Positions 34,218 to 43,497 are shown, counted from the first letter of the stretch. The stretch: DNA of 64,000 nt from Chitinophaga rhizophila (GCF_019492185.1 NZ_JAICCF010000004.1:248001-312000), one strand, 5' to 3'. Notes: generated by a model not told the origin, from the sequence alone. Numbers and translations: made by a program.

Positions 34218-35304
34218 GTACCTTTTCATTATAGCACTGTCAGGCGTGATGATCACCGCCTGCCATGAATCAAAGCCAAAGCAGAAACCTGCTGTGAAAG
34301 ACAGCAAAGGCAGAAAGTACCAACTGACTACGGTAGTCCGTGAACCGCTTTCCTCGACCATACAGCTGCCTGCTGTATTGGAAGCCTACCAGAAGGTGAG
34401 CATTTATCCAAGGGTGAACGGGTTTGTGAAGACTGTCAATGTAGATCGCGGATCTGCTGTAAGACGGGGACAGGTACTCATCACGCTGGAAGCGCCGGAG
34501 ATCATACAGCAATACTTCGCCGCACAGTCCAAATACCTGCAGTCAAAAGCTGTCTTTGCCGCATCGAAGGATAATTACGAACGTACATTGGCAGTAAGTG
34601 AAACTCCTGGTACTATCTCTGCACATGACGTGGAGGTAGCTAATGCAAGAATGGAGGCAGACAGCGCCATTATGAATAGTGAGCTGGCTAACTTCCGGGC
34701 TTTGGAAGCTACCCGTAGTTACCTGACGGTGACCGCCCCTTTTGACGGCGTCATTACTGAAAGAAATATACATCCCGGTGCACTGGTGGGACCAGGCGCA
34801 CGAATGGAGCCAGGCGCTATGCTGATGCTGGAACAGGAAGACAGGCTGCGTCTTGTAGTACAGGTGCCGGAGGTATATAGTGCGCAGCTGTCAGCCACCA
34901 GACAGGTAAGTTTTCATGTAAATGCATTACCTGGAAAGGTATTTACCGGTAATATCAGCCGCCAGGCGGGATCACTGAGTAACAGGTACCGGTCTGAAGC
35001 TGTGGAGGTCGATGTCACTAATAACCAGCACCTGCTCAAACCAGGTATGTACGCCGAAATATCTGTGCCGGTAACCGGCTCCGTACAGGCAATGGTTGTT
35101 CCTTCCAGTGCCATTGTCACATCCACCGAGAAAAAGTATGTCGTGGCTGTAAGAGATGGGCAGACCCGCTGGATAGACGTACAGGAGGGGAACCACCATA
35201 GTGATTCTACCGAAATCTTCGGAAAGCTGTTGCCGGATGAAAAGGTGATCGCCAATGCTAATGACGAGATAAAAGAAGGTATGCGGATTGACCAGGAAGG
35301 TTAA
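34210..35304 (+). CDS. RND periplasmic adaptor lipoprotein (membrane fusion protein)
   Basis: 364-residue adaptor linking the pump and the outer-membrane factor. The lipoprotein signal MYKYLFIIALSGVMITAC places the lipidated Cys at residue 18. Order: beta-barrel start (TTVVREPLSSTIQLPA), lipoyl half (YPRVNGFVKTVNVDRGSAV), helical hairpin with SAHDVEVANARMEAD, lipoyl second half (LTVTAPFDGVITERNIHPG), beta-barrel and membrane-proximal domain (VVPSSAIVTSTEKKYVVAV). The start ATG overlaps the end of the pump gene by 8 bp, indicating translational coupling. Terminated at 35329. Confidence 0.94.
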   Translation: MYKYLFIIALSGVMITACHESKPKQKPAVKDSKGRKYQLTTVVREPLSSTIQLPAVLEAYQKVSIYPRVNGFVKTVNVDRGSAVRRGQVLITLEAPEIIQQYFAAQSKYLQSKAVFAASKDNYERTLAVSETPGTISAHDVEVANARMEADSAIMNSELANFRALEATRSYLTVTAPFDGVITERNIHPGALVGPGARMEPGAMLMLEQEDRLRLVVQVPEVYSAQLSATRQVSFHVNALPGKVFTGNISRQAGSLSNRYRSEAVEVDVTNNQHLLKPGMYAEISVPVTGSVQAMVVPSSAIVTSTEKKYVVAVRDGQTRWIDVQEGNHHSDSTEIFGKLLPDEKVIANANDEIKEGMRIDQEG

Positions 35305-35328
35305 CTGATACTATATGCTTATTCCAGG

Positions 35329-35364
35329 GAGGTTGTATCGAAAGATGCAGCCTCTTTTTATTTT
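35329..35364 (+). terminator. Intrinsic terminator of the RND operon
   Basis: GAGG-TTGTATC-GAAA-GATGCAG-CCTC hairpin followed by TTTTTATTTT. Confidence 0.85.
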
Positions 35365-35424
35365 CCGGACTTCCATTTCTCCTCCGGCAGCATTTTTGTA
35401 ACCATTTTAGTAAAACGTTCAAAT

Positions 35425-35622
35425 ATGACAGTAAAGAAATCAACGAACGAAAGACGTGCTATCAAACAGGTAAAACGCAAAAATGCCGGTGCTACCGGTG
35501 CTGCAAAAGCTGCTCCTCAGAAAGAGTTCAATGACGATAAAAACAGCACGCTGGAAGGCTATGATGAGAACGAATATGACCCGAAGGACAAGGCGGACGA
35601 ACAGCGTAAGAAAGGGGAGTAA
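35425..35622 (+). CDS. Small charged protein of unknown function
   Basis: 65 residues, with a basic N-terminal half (KKSTNERRAIKQVKRKN) and an acidic C-terminal half (LEGYDENEYDPKDKADEQ). No signal peptide, TM or Cys, so probably cytoplasmic and possibly nucleic-acid associated. Flanked by terminators on both sides, and the ATG follows a short AT-rich leader, which supports a stand-alone gene. I do not recognise the family. Confidence 0.6.
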   Translation: MTVKKSTNERRAIKQVKRKNAGATGAAKAAPQKEFNDDKNSTLEGYDENEYDPKDKADEQRKKGE

Positions 35623-35653
35623 GCAGGAAGAATACTGTATAACGCCTGCATTC

Positions 35654-35687
35654 AAATAAAACAGGGACCCAGCATCTGGATCCCTGT
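35654..35687 (-). terminator. Intrinsic terminator of the PAP2 gene (minus strand)
   Basis: On the minus strand: ACAGGGATCCAG-ATG-CTGGGTCCCTGT followed by TTTATTT. May act bidirectionally for the small charged-protein gene. Confidence 0.8.
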
Positions 35688-35709
35688 CAAAAAGATAAGT
35701 GCTGACTGG

Positions 35710-36582
35710 TTAGTTCATCAGAAGCACAGCTGATAGTCCGGCAGACTTCCACTGTGTGTTATAATTTGGCATCACCATCACACGGGTATCTGCTTCGCCG
35801 TCACTGTTTTTGCCTACAAATAACCGCTGGATCTTCGGATAGGCCCAGTAAGCCGCTTTTGTGCTGAGTATACCCAGACCCGCGCCGGCAATAACATCAC
35901 TTACCCAGTGACGGTTATTATAGATGCGCAGCACTCCTGTAGTGGCAGCAACAGCATAACCCGCAACGCCATACCAGGGGCTTACATCCTTATACTCCTC
36001 CCACATGAACTGTGCAGTCATGAATGCAACTGAGGTATGTCCGGAGGGAAAGGAATTGTAGGTACTACCATCTGGTCGCAGACGGCCTGTAGCCTTTTTG
36101 ATGAAGAAAGTAGAGGAAGTCACCAATACAGAAGACATCCCCAGCAGTATAGTGCGATCAACAAAGTTATGCTTACCCTTGATGCCTGCCATATTCAATG
36201 CGTATACAGCGGCAGCAGGTACGTATTTCAGATAATCATCGACACTGGTGCGGAAAGTCGGATGATCTTCCGTGACTTCGTTCTTAGTGCTGTGGTCCAG
36301 AGAGCGTAAAGTGCCACTGGTCAGACTCACTGCGCCATAAGTCATCATGGCGGTTGGTACGATAATGCCTGCAAGTCTGGTCGTGTAGTTAGGGATCTTA
36401 CGTTTGTAATTCAGGTTCGTATTGAAAACCGGAACAGCCGCATCCTTCGCCGGCAATGTGGTTGGCACATCGTTTGCGTGATGGAGTGTAGTATCCGCAT
36501 TCACATTCACAATAGCTGTATCAGCTGTTGCATAGACACAATAAGTCGATAGTTGCAGGCTAAGCAGTAAGAACAATCTCAT
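35710..36582 (-). CDS. PAP2-family membrane phosphatase
   Basis: 290-residue phosphatidic-acid phosphatase type 2 protein with signal peptide (MRLFLLLSLQLSTYCVYA) and several hydrophobic helices. The three phosphatase signatures are KKATGRLRPDG (KX6RP), SFPSGHTS (PSGH) and LRIYNNRHWVSDV (SRX5HX3D form, with LR in place of SR). Acts on lipid phosphates or undecaprenyl pyrophosphate at the outer face of the inner membrane or in the periplasm; the substrate is not predictable. The ATG at 36582 begins the signal peptide and the frame to 36624 adds 14 unlikely residues. Confidence 0.88.
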   Translation of the reverse strand: MRLFLLLSLQLSTYCVYATADTAIVNVNADTTLHHANDVPTTLPAKDAAVPVFNTNLNYKRKIPNYTTRLAGIIVPTAMMTYGAVSLTSGTLRSLDHSTKNEVTEDHPTFRTSVDDYLKYVPAAAVYALNMAGIKGKHNFVDRTILLGMSSVLVTSSTFFIKKATGRLRPDGSTYNSFPSGHTSVAFMTAQFMWEEYKDVSPWYGVAGYAVAATTGVLRIYNNRHWVSDVIAGAGLGILSTKAAYWAYPKIQRLFVGKNSDGEADTRVMVMPNYNTQWKSAGLSAVLLMN

Positions 36583-36748
36583 GTTTGGTGCTGGTGAAAT
36601 CTTTATGTTTACCGATAATACCATTTAAGTTACGACAAAATTGCCAAATCATCTTGTAGCTAAGATGAAAATCCCCCGTCTTTAACTATATTTTCACTAT
36701 TTTCGTCACTTAGGTGGCACATTTGTGTGATATCTGTATCACTTACCC

Positions 36749-36818
36749 AGGAAATGGTGTCTTCCTGCTCAAGAACCGCCCTCACTCCGTACGCCGGGTA
36801 GTGGCTGATGGCGCCTGC
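36749..36818 (+). ncRNA. Fluoride riboswitch (crcB motif)
   Basis: The sequence follows the crcB consensus: GGAA-ATGGTGTC-TTCC, then GAACCGCC, a variable P3 hairpin (CTCAC ... GTAGTG), then GGCTGATGGCGCC. The AACCGCC and GCTGATGGC blocks are the ligand-binding core that folds into the pseudoknot. It lies 63 bp before a CLC-F type antiporter gene, the usual target. Fluoride binding is expected to turn expression on. Confidence 0.9.
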
Positions 36819-36829
36819 AAATAGCAAGT

Positions 36830-36854
36830 ATCTTCCCGCTTATATTGGGAAGAT
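36830..36854 (+). promoter_or_regulatory. Probable expression-platform hairpin of the fluoride riboswitch
   Basis: ATCTTCCC-N9-GGGAAGAT, an 8-bp perfect stem between the aptamer and the ATG at 36882. No T tract follows, so control may act on translation or through an alternative structure with the aptamer 3' end. Confidence 0.5.
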
Positions 36855-36881
36855 GGTAAAATTGTACTTATTTGTAGGCCA

Positions 36882-38168
36882 ATGAAATATCTCAAGCATT
36901 CTGTTGAACAATTGACTATCGCCTATCAGCTCCTCCGCTGGACGCTGATCATTATTCCCGTATCATTAACAGTCGGCTCTCTTGTGGCACTCTTCCTATG
37001 GCTGCTGGACGAGGTAACCCACCTTCGTCATCAAAACGGATGGTTACTCTGGTTATTGCCCATTGCGGGCATATTCATCCACTTTCTATATAAAAAACTG
37101 GGGACCAAGTCTGAAGCAGGTAATAACCTGATCATGAATGAAATTCACCAGCCAGGAGGAGGCGTACCTGCCGGTATGGCCCCACTGGTATTACTCACCA
37201 CTATCATCACCCACCTGTTCGGTGGCGCTGCAGGAAGGGAGGGTACTGCCGTACAGATAGGCGGCAGTATGGCTCACATGCTGGCCCGCTGGATGCGACT
37301 ATCTGCCGCTGATGTACGGATTATTCTGATGACGGGTATCGCTGCAGGCTTTGGCGCTGTGTTTGGTACACCACTTACCGGCGCTGTATTTGCATTGGAA
37401 GTACTCGCCATTGGTGTGATTCGCTATGATGCACTGATCCCTTGTCTGATAGCTGCCGTATTCGCAGATATTGTGTGCACGGCCTGGGGCATCCACCATA
37501 CGCACTACCAGATACTATTTGAGCAAAACCAGGTATTGTTCCACTTTGTACACTTTGACTTCCTTTTACTCATAAAAGTGGTTGTCTGCGGTGTGGCTTT
37601 CGGCCTTGCAGGCGCATTGTTTGCAACCTGTATGGGCAACATCAAACGGTATGCAAAAGAATGGATCCGGCCAGCCTGGCTTATTCCGGCTGCAGGTGGC
37701 TGTATTATCATTGCCGGCTGTTACCTGTTGGGTACCCGCGACTATATAGGCCTTGGGGTAACATCGCCTGATGCCGGCGGAGTAAGTATCGTCAGCGCGT
37801 TCACCAACACGGATATCTCTCCATGGGGATGGTTGTGGAAGCTGCTATTTACCGCAATCACCCTCGGGATGGGATTCAAAGGAGGAGAGGTCACTCCGCT
37901 GTTTTTTATAGGTGCCACTTTAGGTCATACGCTGGCTGTGATGATGGGAGCGCCGGTGGATTTGTTTGCCGGTCTGGGATTTATTGCCGTATTTGCAGGG
38001 GCCACCAATACTCCGATAGCCTGTACGCTGATGGGAGTTGAACTTTTTGGCACAACACATGTGCTATACTTCGCCGTAGCATGTTTCACTGCTTATTATT
38101 TCAGCGGACATGCAGGCATCTACAGTGCGCAACGTGTAGGCGTACCAAAGAGCCATCACATTGATTAA
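36882..38168 (+). CDS. CLC-F type fluoride/proton antiporter
   Basis: 428-residue CLC-family membrane protein that exports fluoride in exchange for protons, protecting glycolytic and phosphate enzymes. Against the chloride-type CLC pattern, GSGIP is replaced by GNNLI (80-84), the gating motif is GREGT (E120) and not GREGP, and helix N reads GFKGGEVTPLFFIG with E336, the Glu typical of CLC-F. GAVFGTPLTGAVFALE is the conserved pore-helix region. The fluoride riboswitch directly upstream makes the assignment firm. Followed 23 bp later by an oxidoreductase gene, which may be co-expressed. Confidence 0.92.
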   Translation: MKYLKHSVEQLTIAYQLLRWTLIIIPVSLTVGSLVALFLWLLDEVTHLRHQNGWLLWLLPIAGIFIHFLYKKLGTKSEAGNNLIMNEIHQPGGGVPAGMAPLVLLTTIITHLFGGAAGREGTAVQIGGSMAHMLARWMRLSAADVRIILMTGIAAGFGAVFGTPLTGAVFALEVLAIGVIRYDALIPCLIAAVFADIVCTAWGIHHTHYQILFEQNQVLFHFVHFDFLLLIKVVVCGVAFGLAGALFATCMGNIKRYAKEWIRPAWLIPAAGGCIIIAGCYLLGTRDYIGLGVTSPDAGGVSIVSAFTNTDISPWGWLWKLLFTAITLGMGFKGGEVTPLFFIGATLGHTLAVMMGAPVDLFAGLGFIAVFAGATNTPIACTLMGVELFGTTHVLYFAVACFTAYYFSGHAGIYSAQRVGVPKSHHID

Positions 38169-38191
38169 CCACACAACTGAATTTTAAGTCT

Positions 38192-39151
38192 ATGAAGGCA
38201 GTAGCCGTTCAGCAATTCAAGGGCATTCCGGAAGTTATGGAACTACCCCGTCCGGAAGTGAAGCCCGGAACCCTCCTCGTACGTGTAGCCGCAGCTGGTA
38301 TGAATCCCTTCGATTGGAAACTGGCTGATGGTATTCTTGACGGAAAGATGCCGCATAAATTCCCACTGGTACTCGGCGTAGATGGTGCTGGTACTGTAGA
38401 AGCTGTGGGCGAAGGAGTGACGCTCTTTAAACCAGGTGACCAGATCTATGGCCAGTTTATCCATGCGCCTGTCGGCGAAGGCTCTTATGCAGAATACGTC
38501 GCTGTACCCGAAAAGGCAGCTATCTCTCATGCTCCAAGAACTATCTCTCTGGTAGATGCTGCCGCTGTGCCAACTGCTGGTATGACAGCCCAGCAACTTA
38601 TAGAGCGTTCTGGCCTGAAGCATGAGCAGATATTACTAGTTGTAGGCGCAACCGGCGGTGTAGGCTCCTTCGTTGTACAACTGGCAGCTATGCAGGGTAT
38701 CTATGTCATTGCCACTATTAGCAGCGATGCAGATGAAGCGCGTATCAAAAAATTAGGTGCAAAAGAAACAATTAACTACAAGAGACAATCCATTGAAACA
38801 GAAATCAGGAATAAGTACCCATCTGGTGTAGATGGCCTGATAGACCTTGTTAGCCCTGCAGAAGCCTTTAACTCATTCACTAAACTTGTCGCTTATAAAG
38901 GCGCTGCTTTAACAACATCTTTCGTCTCAACGCCTGAAGTATTACAGGAAAGAGAGCTCAGTGGTGGTAACTTCGAGACGCATGGTACGCCTGCTTCGCT
39001 GGATGCCTTGACGGATGCTGTTGATAATGGTGCGCTGACAGTGCCTGTAGGGGAGGTGATTACAATGGAAGATGTGCCTAAAGCTATTGCTGACAGCAGA
39101 CAGTTAAAAGGGAAAGGAAAGACGGTTATCAGGATAGGGGCAGAGAATTAA
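38192..39151 (+). CDS. NADP-dependent medium-chain oxidoreductase (quinone-reductase-like)
   Basis: 319-residue MDR-superfamily enzyme of the zinc-free quinone oxidoreductase type. The GroES-like N-terminal domain has GMNPFDWKLADG and LGVDGAGTVEAVGEGV; the Rossmann motif is VVGATGGVGSFVVQLA with a following ISSDADE that suggests NADPH. No catalytic or structural zinc Cys clusters. It likely reduces quinones or activated alkenes. It starts 23 bp after the fluoride antiporter without a visible promoter, so it may be read from the riboswitch-controlled transcript. Confidence 0.88.
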   Translation: MKAVAVQQFKGIPEVMELPRPEVKPGTLLVRVAAAGMNPFDWKLADGILDGKMPHKFPLVLGVDGAGTVEAVGEGVTLFKPGDQIYGQFIHAPVGEGSYAEYVAVPEKAAISHAPRTISLVDAAAVPTAGMTAQQLIERSGLKHEQILLVVGATGGVGSFVVQLAAMQGIYVIATISSDADEARIKKLGAKETINYKRQSIETEIRNKYPSGVDGLIDLVSPAEAFNSFTKLVAYKGAALTTSFVSTPEVLQERELSGGNFETHGTPASLDALTDAVDNGALTVPVGEVITMEDVPKAIADSRQLKGKGKTVIRIGAEN

Positions 39152-39388
39152 CATGCCGGATAATGCGGCTGACAGCCCCGCTTAATTCGCAGTGAAGAGA
39201 ACATAGGTCACCACGCTATACCTTATCGGTATCTCCCGGTAGGGAAAGTATCGTTCTATGATGATGTCATTGCTGGCCGTGCTAGATGCTATCGGAATCT
39301 TTCCTTACTGAGAGTACCATCCCATCATCAAAAGCGTACTGCCAGCATTTTGCTATCTCTGTATAACGAAGTAAGAAGATCATATCTT
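39152..39388. other. Intergenic stretch without a recognised gene
   Basis: No coding frame. Several weak inverted repeats (for example CTAGATGCTATCGG elements) but nothing I can name. Confidence 0.5.
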
Positions 39389-39433
39389 AGTGAAGGAATG
39401 AAAAATAGCATTGTTATCTTTCATTCCTTCACT
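39389..39433. terminator. Perfect 15-bp stem between convergent genes
   Basis: AGTGAAGGAATGAAA (39389-39403) pairs perfectly with 39419-39433 around a 15-nt loop. No T tract on either strand. Lies between convergent oxidoreductase genes, so probably a bidirectional terminator or mRNA 3' end. Confidence 0.6.
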
Positions 39434-39498
39434 GATGATGGCCTTCAATACAAACGCATGCCGCTTTCCGGATCGCTGATATAAGATGGCCAAATAAC

Positions 39499-40440
39499 TT
39501 ACAGATCGCTGGCAATATTCAGCTTCTCAATTGCTCCTGCATCAAGTTGCAGCTGTGTTGCCTTTAGCAGGTCTTCCAGCTGTTTCGTACCTGTAGCGCT
39601 CACAATAGGAGCCGTGATACCCGGGTGTTGTACCAGCCACGCAATCGCTACACTGGTAGGTGTGGTCTTATAGTCTGCCGCTACTTCATCCAGTGTTTCA
39701 AGGATGTTTTGTCCACGTTCATCCAGGTAGCCTACGGCCTTTTCACCACGCGGACTCTTTGCCGCATCTTCCTTTGATCTGTATTTCCCACTCAGGAACC
39801 CGCTCGCCAGTGAATAGTAACTGATCACGCCAAGGTTATATTGTTGTGTGATAGGAAGGTATTCCCGTTCAAATTTCTGACGATCATACAAATTGTATTC
39901 AGGCTGTAATGACTCGTACCGTGGGAAGCCATTCGTCTCACTGGCTTCCAAAGATTGCAACAACCTTTCCGGACTCATATTGGAAGCTCCGATCACACGC
40001 ACCTTGCCTGCTTTCACCAGCTTGTCATATGTAGCCAGTGTCTCTTCTACAGGCGTTTTCAGGTCGTCATAATGTGACTGATACAGGTCAATATAATCGG
40101 TTTGCAGTCTGCGTAAAGACTCCTCTACCGTCTTCTCAATATATGCCGGTGACAGGTCGCGTACCTTGCCACCACCTACTTTGGTGGCAATCACTACCTG
40201 ATCCCGTTTACCACTTTGCTTCAACCATTTACCGATAATTGTTTCTGATTCTCCTCCGCTGTTACCTGGTGCCCAATGCGAGTAAGAGTCTGCCGTATCT
40301 ATCAGATTAAATCCTGCTGCAACAAATGTGTCGAGCAAAGAAAAAGAGGTCGCTTCATCTGCTGTCCAACCAAAAACATTTCCGCCAAAAGCTAATGGTG
40401 CTACCCGTAACTCCGATTTTCCCAATTGTCTTTTTTCCAT
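39499..40440 (-). CDS. Aldo/keto reductase
   Basis: 313-residue cytoplasmic NADPH-dependent AKR (YghZ/Tas-like group). Catalytic tetrad: Asp in NLIDTADSYSHW, Tyr in the same motif, Lys in VVIATKVGGG and His in DLYQSHYDD. The cofactor-binding end GITAPIVSATGTKQLEDLL is conserved. The substrate is unknown. Its stop faces the convergent quinone-reductase-like gene, and its start diverges from otsAB across 450 bp. Confidence 0.92.
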   Translation of the reverse strand: MEKRQLGKSELRVAPLAFGGNVFGWTADEATSFSLLDTFVAAGFNLIDTADSYSHWAPGNSGGESETIIGKWLKQSGKRDQVVIATKVGGGKVRDLSPAYIEKTVEESLRRLQTDYIDLYQSHYDDLKTPVEETLATYDKLVKAGKVRVIGASNMSPERLLQSLEASETNGFPRYESLQPEYNLYDRQKFEREYLPITQQYNLGVISYYSLASGFLSGKYRSKEDAAKSPRGEKAVGYLDERGQNILETLDEVAADYKTTPTSVAIAWLVQHPGITAPIVSATGTKQLEDLLKATQLQLDAGAIEKLNIASDL

Positions 40441-40890
40441 TACACTGTGTTGATTTGTTATGAGTAAATAGTTTCAGTCAGTCATTACTGCACCATCGAA
40501 ATGATACATCTATCTGTTGCGCTGCTATCGGTAACATAATTTTTATACACATGTACAACTGCTGTATCAGTAGTGTGACAATATTACTGACGATCTCTTG
40601 AATGACTTGCTGGTAGCGGATTCATCGACTGACAGTATTGCTGTACATGTTTCCTGCAGGCGCGTGTGATGCAGCATTGACAACTGAATGTACGAGTTTG
40701 TTTCAAAAGGAATACCATAAATTTATGTATCTTGCCGGCCATCGTAGTCCACGATTTGCAGCTATTGTAACCTATTGAGCAAGCTGCGTTCTTTCCGTAT
40801 CTATTTTCAGGTGCGCTTTTTGTAAACTGCTTTCCGTATATCGGAACTGGCATTGATATCAGCATAGATTTTTTGATTTAAAACTGTATT
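40441..40890. other. Divergent intergenic region between the aldo/keto reductase and otsAB
   Basis: About 450 bp. A minus-strand frame of 93 codons (40584-40865) is Cys- and Arg-rich with no family resemblance and is not called. A minus-7-like TATCTTGC lies at 40728-40735 on the plus strand. No repeat or RNA is recognised. Confidence 0.45.
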
Positions 40891-43065
40891 ATGAGTAAAA
40901 CCATTATTGTATCTAACAGACTACCCGTAAAAATCACTGAAAAGGATGGAGAATACGTGCTGAATCCCAGTGAAGGTGGTCTGGCTACAGGCTTGGGGTC
41001 CATTTACAGGCAAGGCTATAATATCTGGATAGGGTGGCCGGGTATAGATGTGAACGAGACTGCACAAACTAAGATCAAGGAACAGTTAGGTGAAATGAAC
41101 CTGATGCCTGTTTACCTGACGCAGGAGGAAATCAACAATTACTACGAAGGATTTTCTAATGAAGTGTTGTGGCCTGTTTTCCACTATATGTCCGTATATG
41201 CCCGCTATGAACAGGTATATTGGGATTTCTATTATCAGGTAAACAGTAAATTCAGAGATGCGGTACTGCAGGTAGCAGAACCTGGAGATGTGATCTGGAT
41301 TCATGACTATCAGCTGTTGCTGTTGCCAGGCATGATCCGCTCTGAAGTACCTGATGTTGCTATCGGATATTTTCAGCATATCCCATTTCCTTCCTTCGAG
41401 CTTTTCCGCCTCATACCATGGCGTGCAGAATTGCTGGAGGGTATGTTGGGCGCAGACCTGCTGGGCTTTCACACATTCGATGACAGCCACCACTTCCTCA
41501 ATGCAGTGACCCGTCTGCTGCCGGTTAATGCTTCTGCCAACGTTGTCATGGTCAATGACCGTGCAGTAGTCGCAGAGACCTTCCCGATGGGTATTGACAA
41601 TAATAAGTTTGAGCAGCTCTCTACAGATCCGGAAGTATTACGCCAGCTGGAAAATCTGAAGGAGACATTCCATGATACCCATATGGTGCTCTCTATCGAC
41701 CGCCTTGATTACAGTAAAGGAATTATCCAGCGCCTGCAAGCATTTGAGCTATTCCTCCAATTATATCCGGAATATCTTGAGAAAGTTGTATTGTACATGA
41801 TCGTCGTTCCTTCCAGGGATAGCGTGCCGCAATACAAGGAACTGAAAGAAGCTATAGATATGCTCGCAGGCGGCATCAATGCACGCTTCCGCACAATGAA
41901 CTGGCATCCGGTAAACTATTTCTACCGTTCATTCCCGGTTGAAATATTGTCTGCATTGTACAACTTTGCTGATGTAGGACTGGTAACGCCTATGCGTGAT
42001 GGTATGAACCTGGTGAGCAAAGAATATATTGCAAGCCGCAAGAATGATGACGGCGTACTGATACTAAGTGAAATGGCCGGCGCATCGAAAGAATTGATAG
42101 ATGCGTTGATTGTAAATCCCAATAACATTGGCGCTATTGCAAGAGCTTTACACGAAGCGTTGAATATGCCACAGCAGGAACAACAACGCCGTATGAAACA
42201 AATGCGGCAGGTGGTGGCGAAGTTCAATATCTCTCACTGGGTAAAATTATTTATGACTCGTTTGCAGGAAGTAAAACAACTCCAGCAATCAATGTTAGCA
42301 CGTCGTATGAATATGGATATGCAGGCGCAGGTGCGCAATCATTATAAGAAAGCGCCTGAACGCGTAATATTCCTGGACTATGATGGTACACTCGTAGGCT
42401 TCCAGGCAAATATCGATCTGGCTTCTCCGGATCAGGAATTGTATCACCTGTTAAAATCATTGACCAACGATAAAGCCAATCATGTGGTGATGATCAGTGG
42501 TCGTAAGCATGAAACACTGGAAGAATGGTTAGGGCAACTACCACTTGACCTGATTGCAGAACATGGTGCATGGCATAAGAAATATGGTGAAGACTGGCAG
42601 AAAATACCAGGCCTCACCGCGCAATGGAAACAGGACATCCAACCCATCCTGGAAACCTTTATGGATCGTACACCGGGGTCTTTTATAGAAGAGAAAAGTT
42701 ACTCCCTCGTATGGCACTACAGGAAGGTCGAAGTGGGTCTTGGTGAACTACGTGCAAATGAGCTGATGAATACCCTCCGTTATTTCACCAGCGATATAGG
42801 ATTACAGATACTACCAGGCGATAAAGTTATCGAAATAAAAAATGTAGAGATCAATAAAGGTAAAGCCACACTGGCATGGTTGCAGGAAAGACAGTTTCCA
42901 TTTGCCCTGGCCATCGGCGATGATCATACAGACGAAGATATCTTCAAAGCATTACCCGCAGATGCAGTAACCATCAAAGTAGGTAGTCAGGTGTCAGCAG
43001 CAAGATTTTATTTAAGAAATCACCACGAAGTACGGGCATTTCTTCGTACATTGGTGGCAGGATAA
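40891..43065 (+). CDS. otsAB: Bifunctional trehalose-6-phosphate synthase/phosphatase
   Basis: 724-residue fusion. The N-terminal GT20 synthase (1-465) joins UDP-glucose and glucose 6-phosphate to trehalose 6-phosphate: VSNRLPV, IWIGWPGID, VIWIHDYQLLLLPGMIR, ATP-independent base SIDRLDYSKGI and PMRDGMNLVSKEY. The C-terminal HAD phosphatase (485-724) has VIFLDYDGTLVGF (DxDGT), MISGRKH and AIGDDHTDEDIFK, releasing trehalose. Both active sites look intact. Synthesis gives osmoprotectant or storage sugar. Terminated at 43095; a GH15 hydrolase gene converges on it. Confidence 0.97.
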   Translation: MSKTIIVSNRLPVKITEKDGEYVLNPSEGGLATGLGSIYRQGYNIWIGWPGIDVNETAQTKIKEQLGEMNLMPVYLTQEEINNYYEGFSNEVLWPVFHYMSVYARYEQVYWDFYYQVNSKFRDAVLQVAEPGDVIWIHDYQLLLLPGMIRSEVPDVAIGYFQHIPFPSFELFRLIPWRAELLEGMLGADLLGFHTFDDSHHFLNAVTRLLPVNASANVVMVNDRAVVAETFPMGIDNNKFEQLSTDPEVLRQLENLKETFHDTHMVLSIDRLDYSKGIIQRLQAFELFLQLYPEYLEKVVLYMIVVPSRDSVPQYKELKEAIDMLAGGINARFRTMNWHPVNYFYRSFPVEILSALYNFADVGLVTPMRDGMNLVSKEYIASRKNDDGVLILSEMAGASKELIDALIVNPNNIGAIARALHEALNMPQQEQQRRMKQMRQVVAKFNISHWVKLFMTRLQEVKQLQQSMLARRMNMDMQAQVRNHYKKAPERVIFLDYDGTLVGFQANIDLASPDQELYHLLKSLTNDKANHVVMISGRKHETLEEWLGQLPLDLIAEHGAWHKKYGEDWQKIPGLTAQWKQDIQPILETFMDRTPGSFIEEKSYSLVWHYRKVEVGLGELRANELMNTLRYFTSDIGLQILPGDKVIEIKNVEINKGKATLAWLQERQFPFALAIGDDHTDEDIFKALPADAVTIKVGSQVSAARFYLRNHHEVRAFLRTLVAG

Positions 43066-43094
43066 TTACATACGCAGATTACTAATGCAAATAG

Positions 43095-43133
43095 AAAAGG
43101 GTGTCTTTTATATAAGACGCCCTTTTTGTTTTT
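43095..43133 (+). terminator. Intrinsic terminator of otsAB
   Basis: GGGTGTCTT - 6 nt - AAGACGCCC (one G-U) followed by TTTTTGTTTTT. Confidence 0.9.
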
Positions 43134-43312
43134 ACCCGAGAAACAAGTCCTCAATTCATCCCATTTTTGATGCAGCAATTAGGCAGTTCTATAGCCGTGT
43201 GCCCTGTTGATGATAGTAGCCGGTTGCCGGCATGACGCATCCTCCCTTAAACCACCTTTCCGTTCATATATTTTACCTGTTTGATAAGGGTTCACCTTTT
43301 ACATCATGCCGT

Positions 43313-43385
43313 TACCAAAAGGTCACTAAGAGGGCACTTGGATATCCCGGGGATATTGAGGTGCCCTCTTAGTGACCTATTAGTA
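43313..43385. repeat. Long intergenic palindrome, copy 2
   Basis: The arms pair from 43320-43347 with 43351-43378 (one mismatch and two G-U), with weaker pairing outward. The core AGGTCAC ... GGGCACTT matches copy 1 at 5555-5625, with two compensated base-pair differences. Lies between the convergent otsAB and GH15 genes. Confidence 0.85.
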
Positions 43386-43462
43386 TCGGTTTGGAATGAA
43401 TACCAGACCGGACCTGACCCTTATCCGGCGGCCGGTTTTTAGGCGATACCTGCCATTTCAGG

Positions 43463-43497
43463 AAAAAAAAAGCGGATGTCTGTTGCCAGACATCCGC
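43463..43497 (-). terminator. Intrinsic terminator of the GH15 gene (minus strand)
   Basis: Perfect 11-bp stem GCGGATGTCTG with a 4-nt loop, followed on the minus strand by nine T. Confidence 0.9.

Noticed and set aside
40584..40865. 93-codon minus-strand ORF in the otsAB upstream region
   Set aside because: Cys/Arg-rich composition without domain, signal or terminator; typical of a chance frame in an intergenic region.
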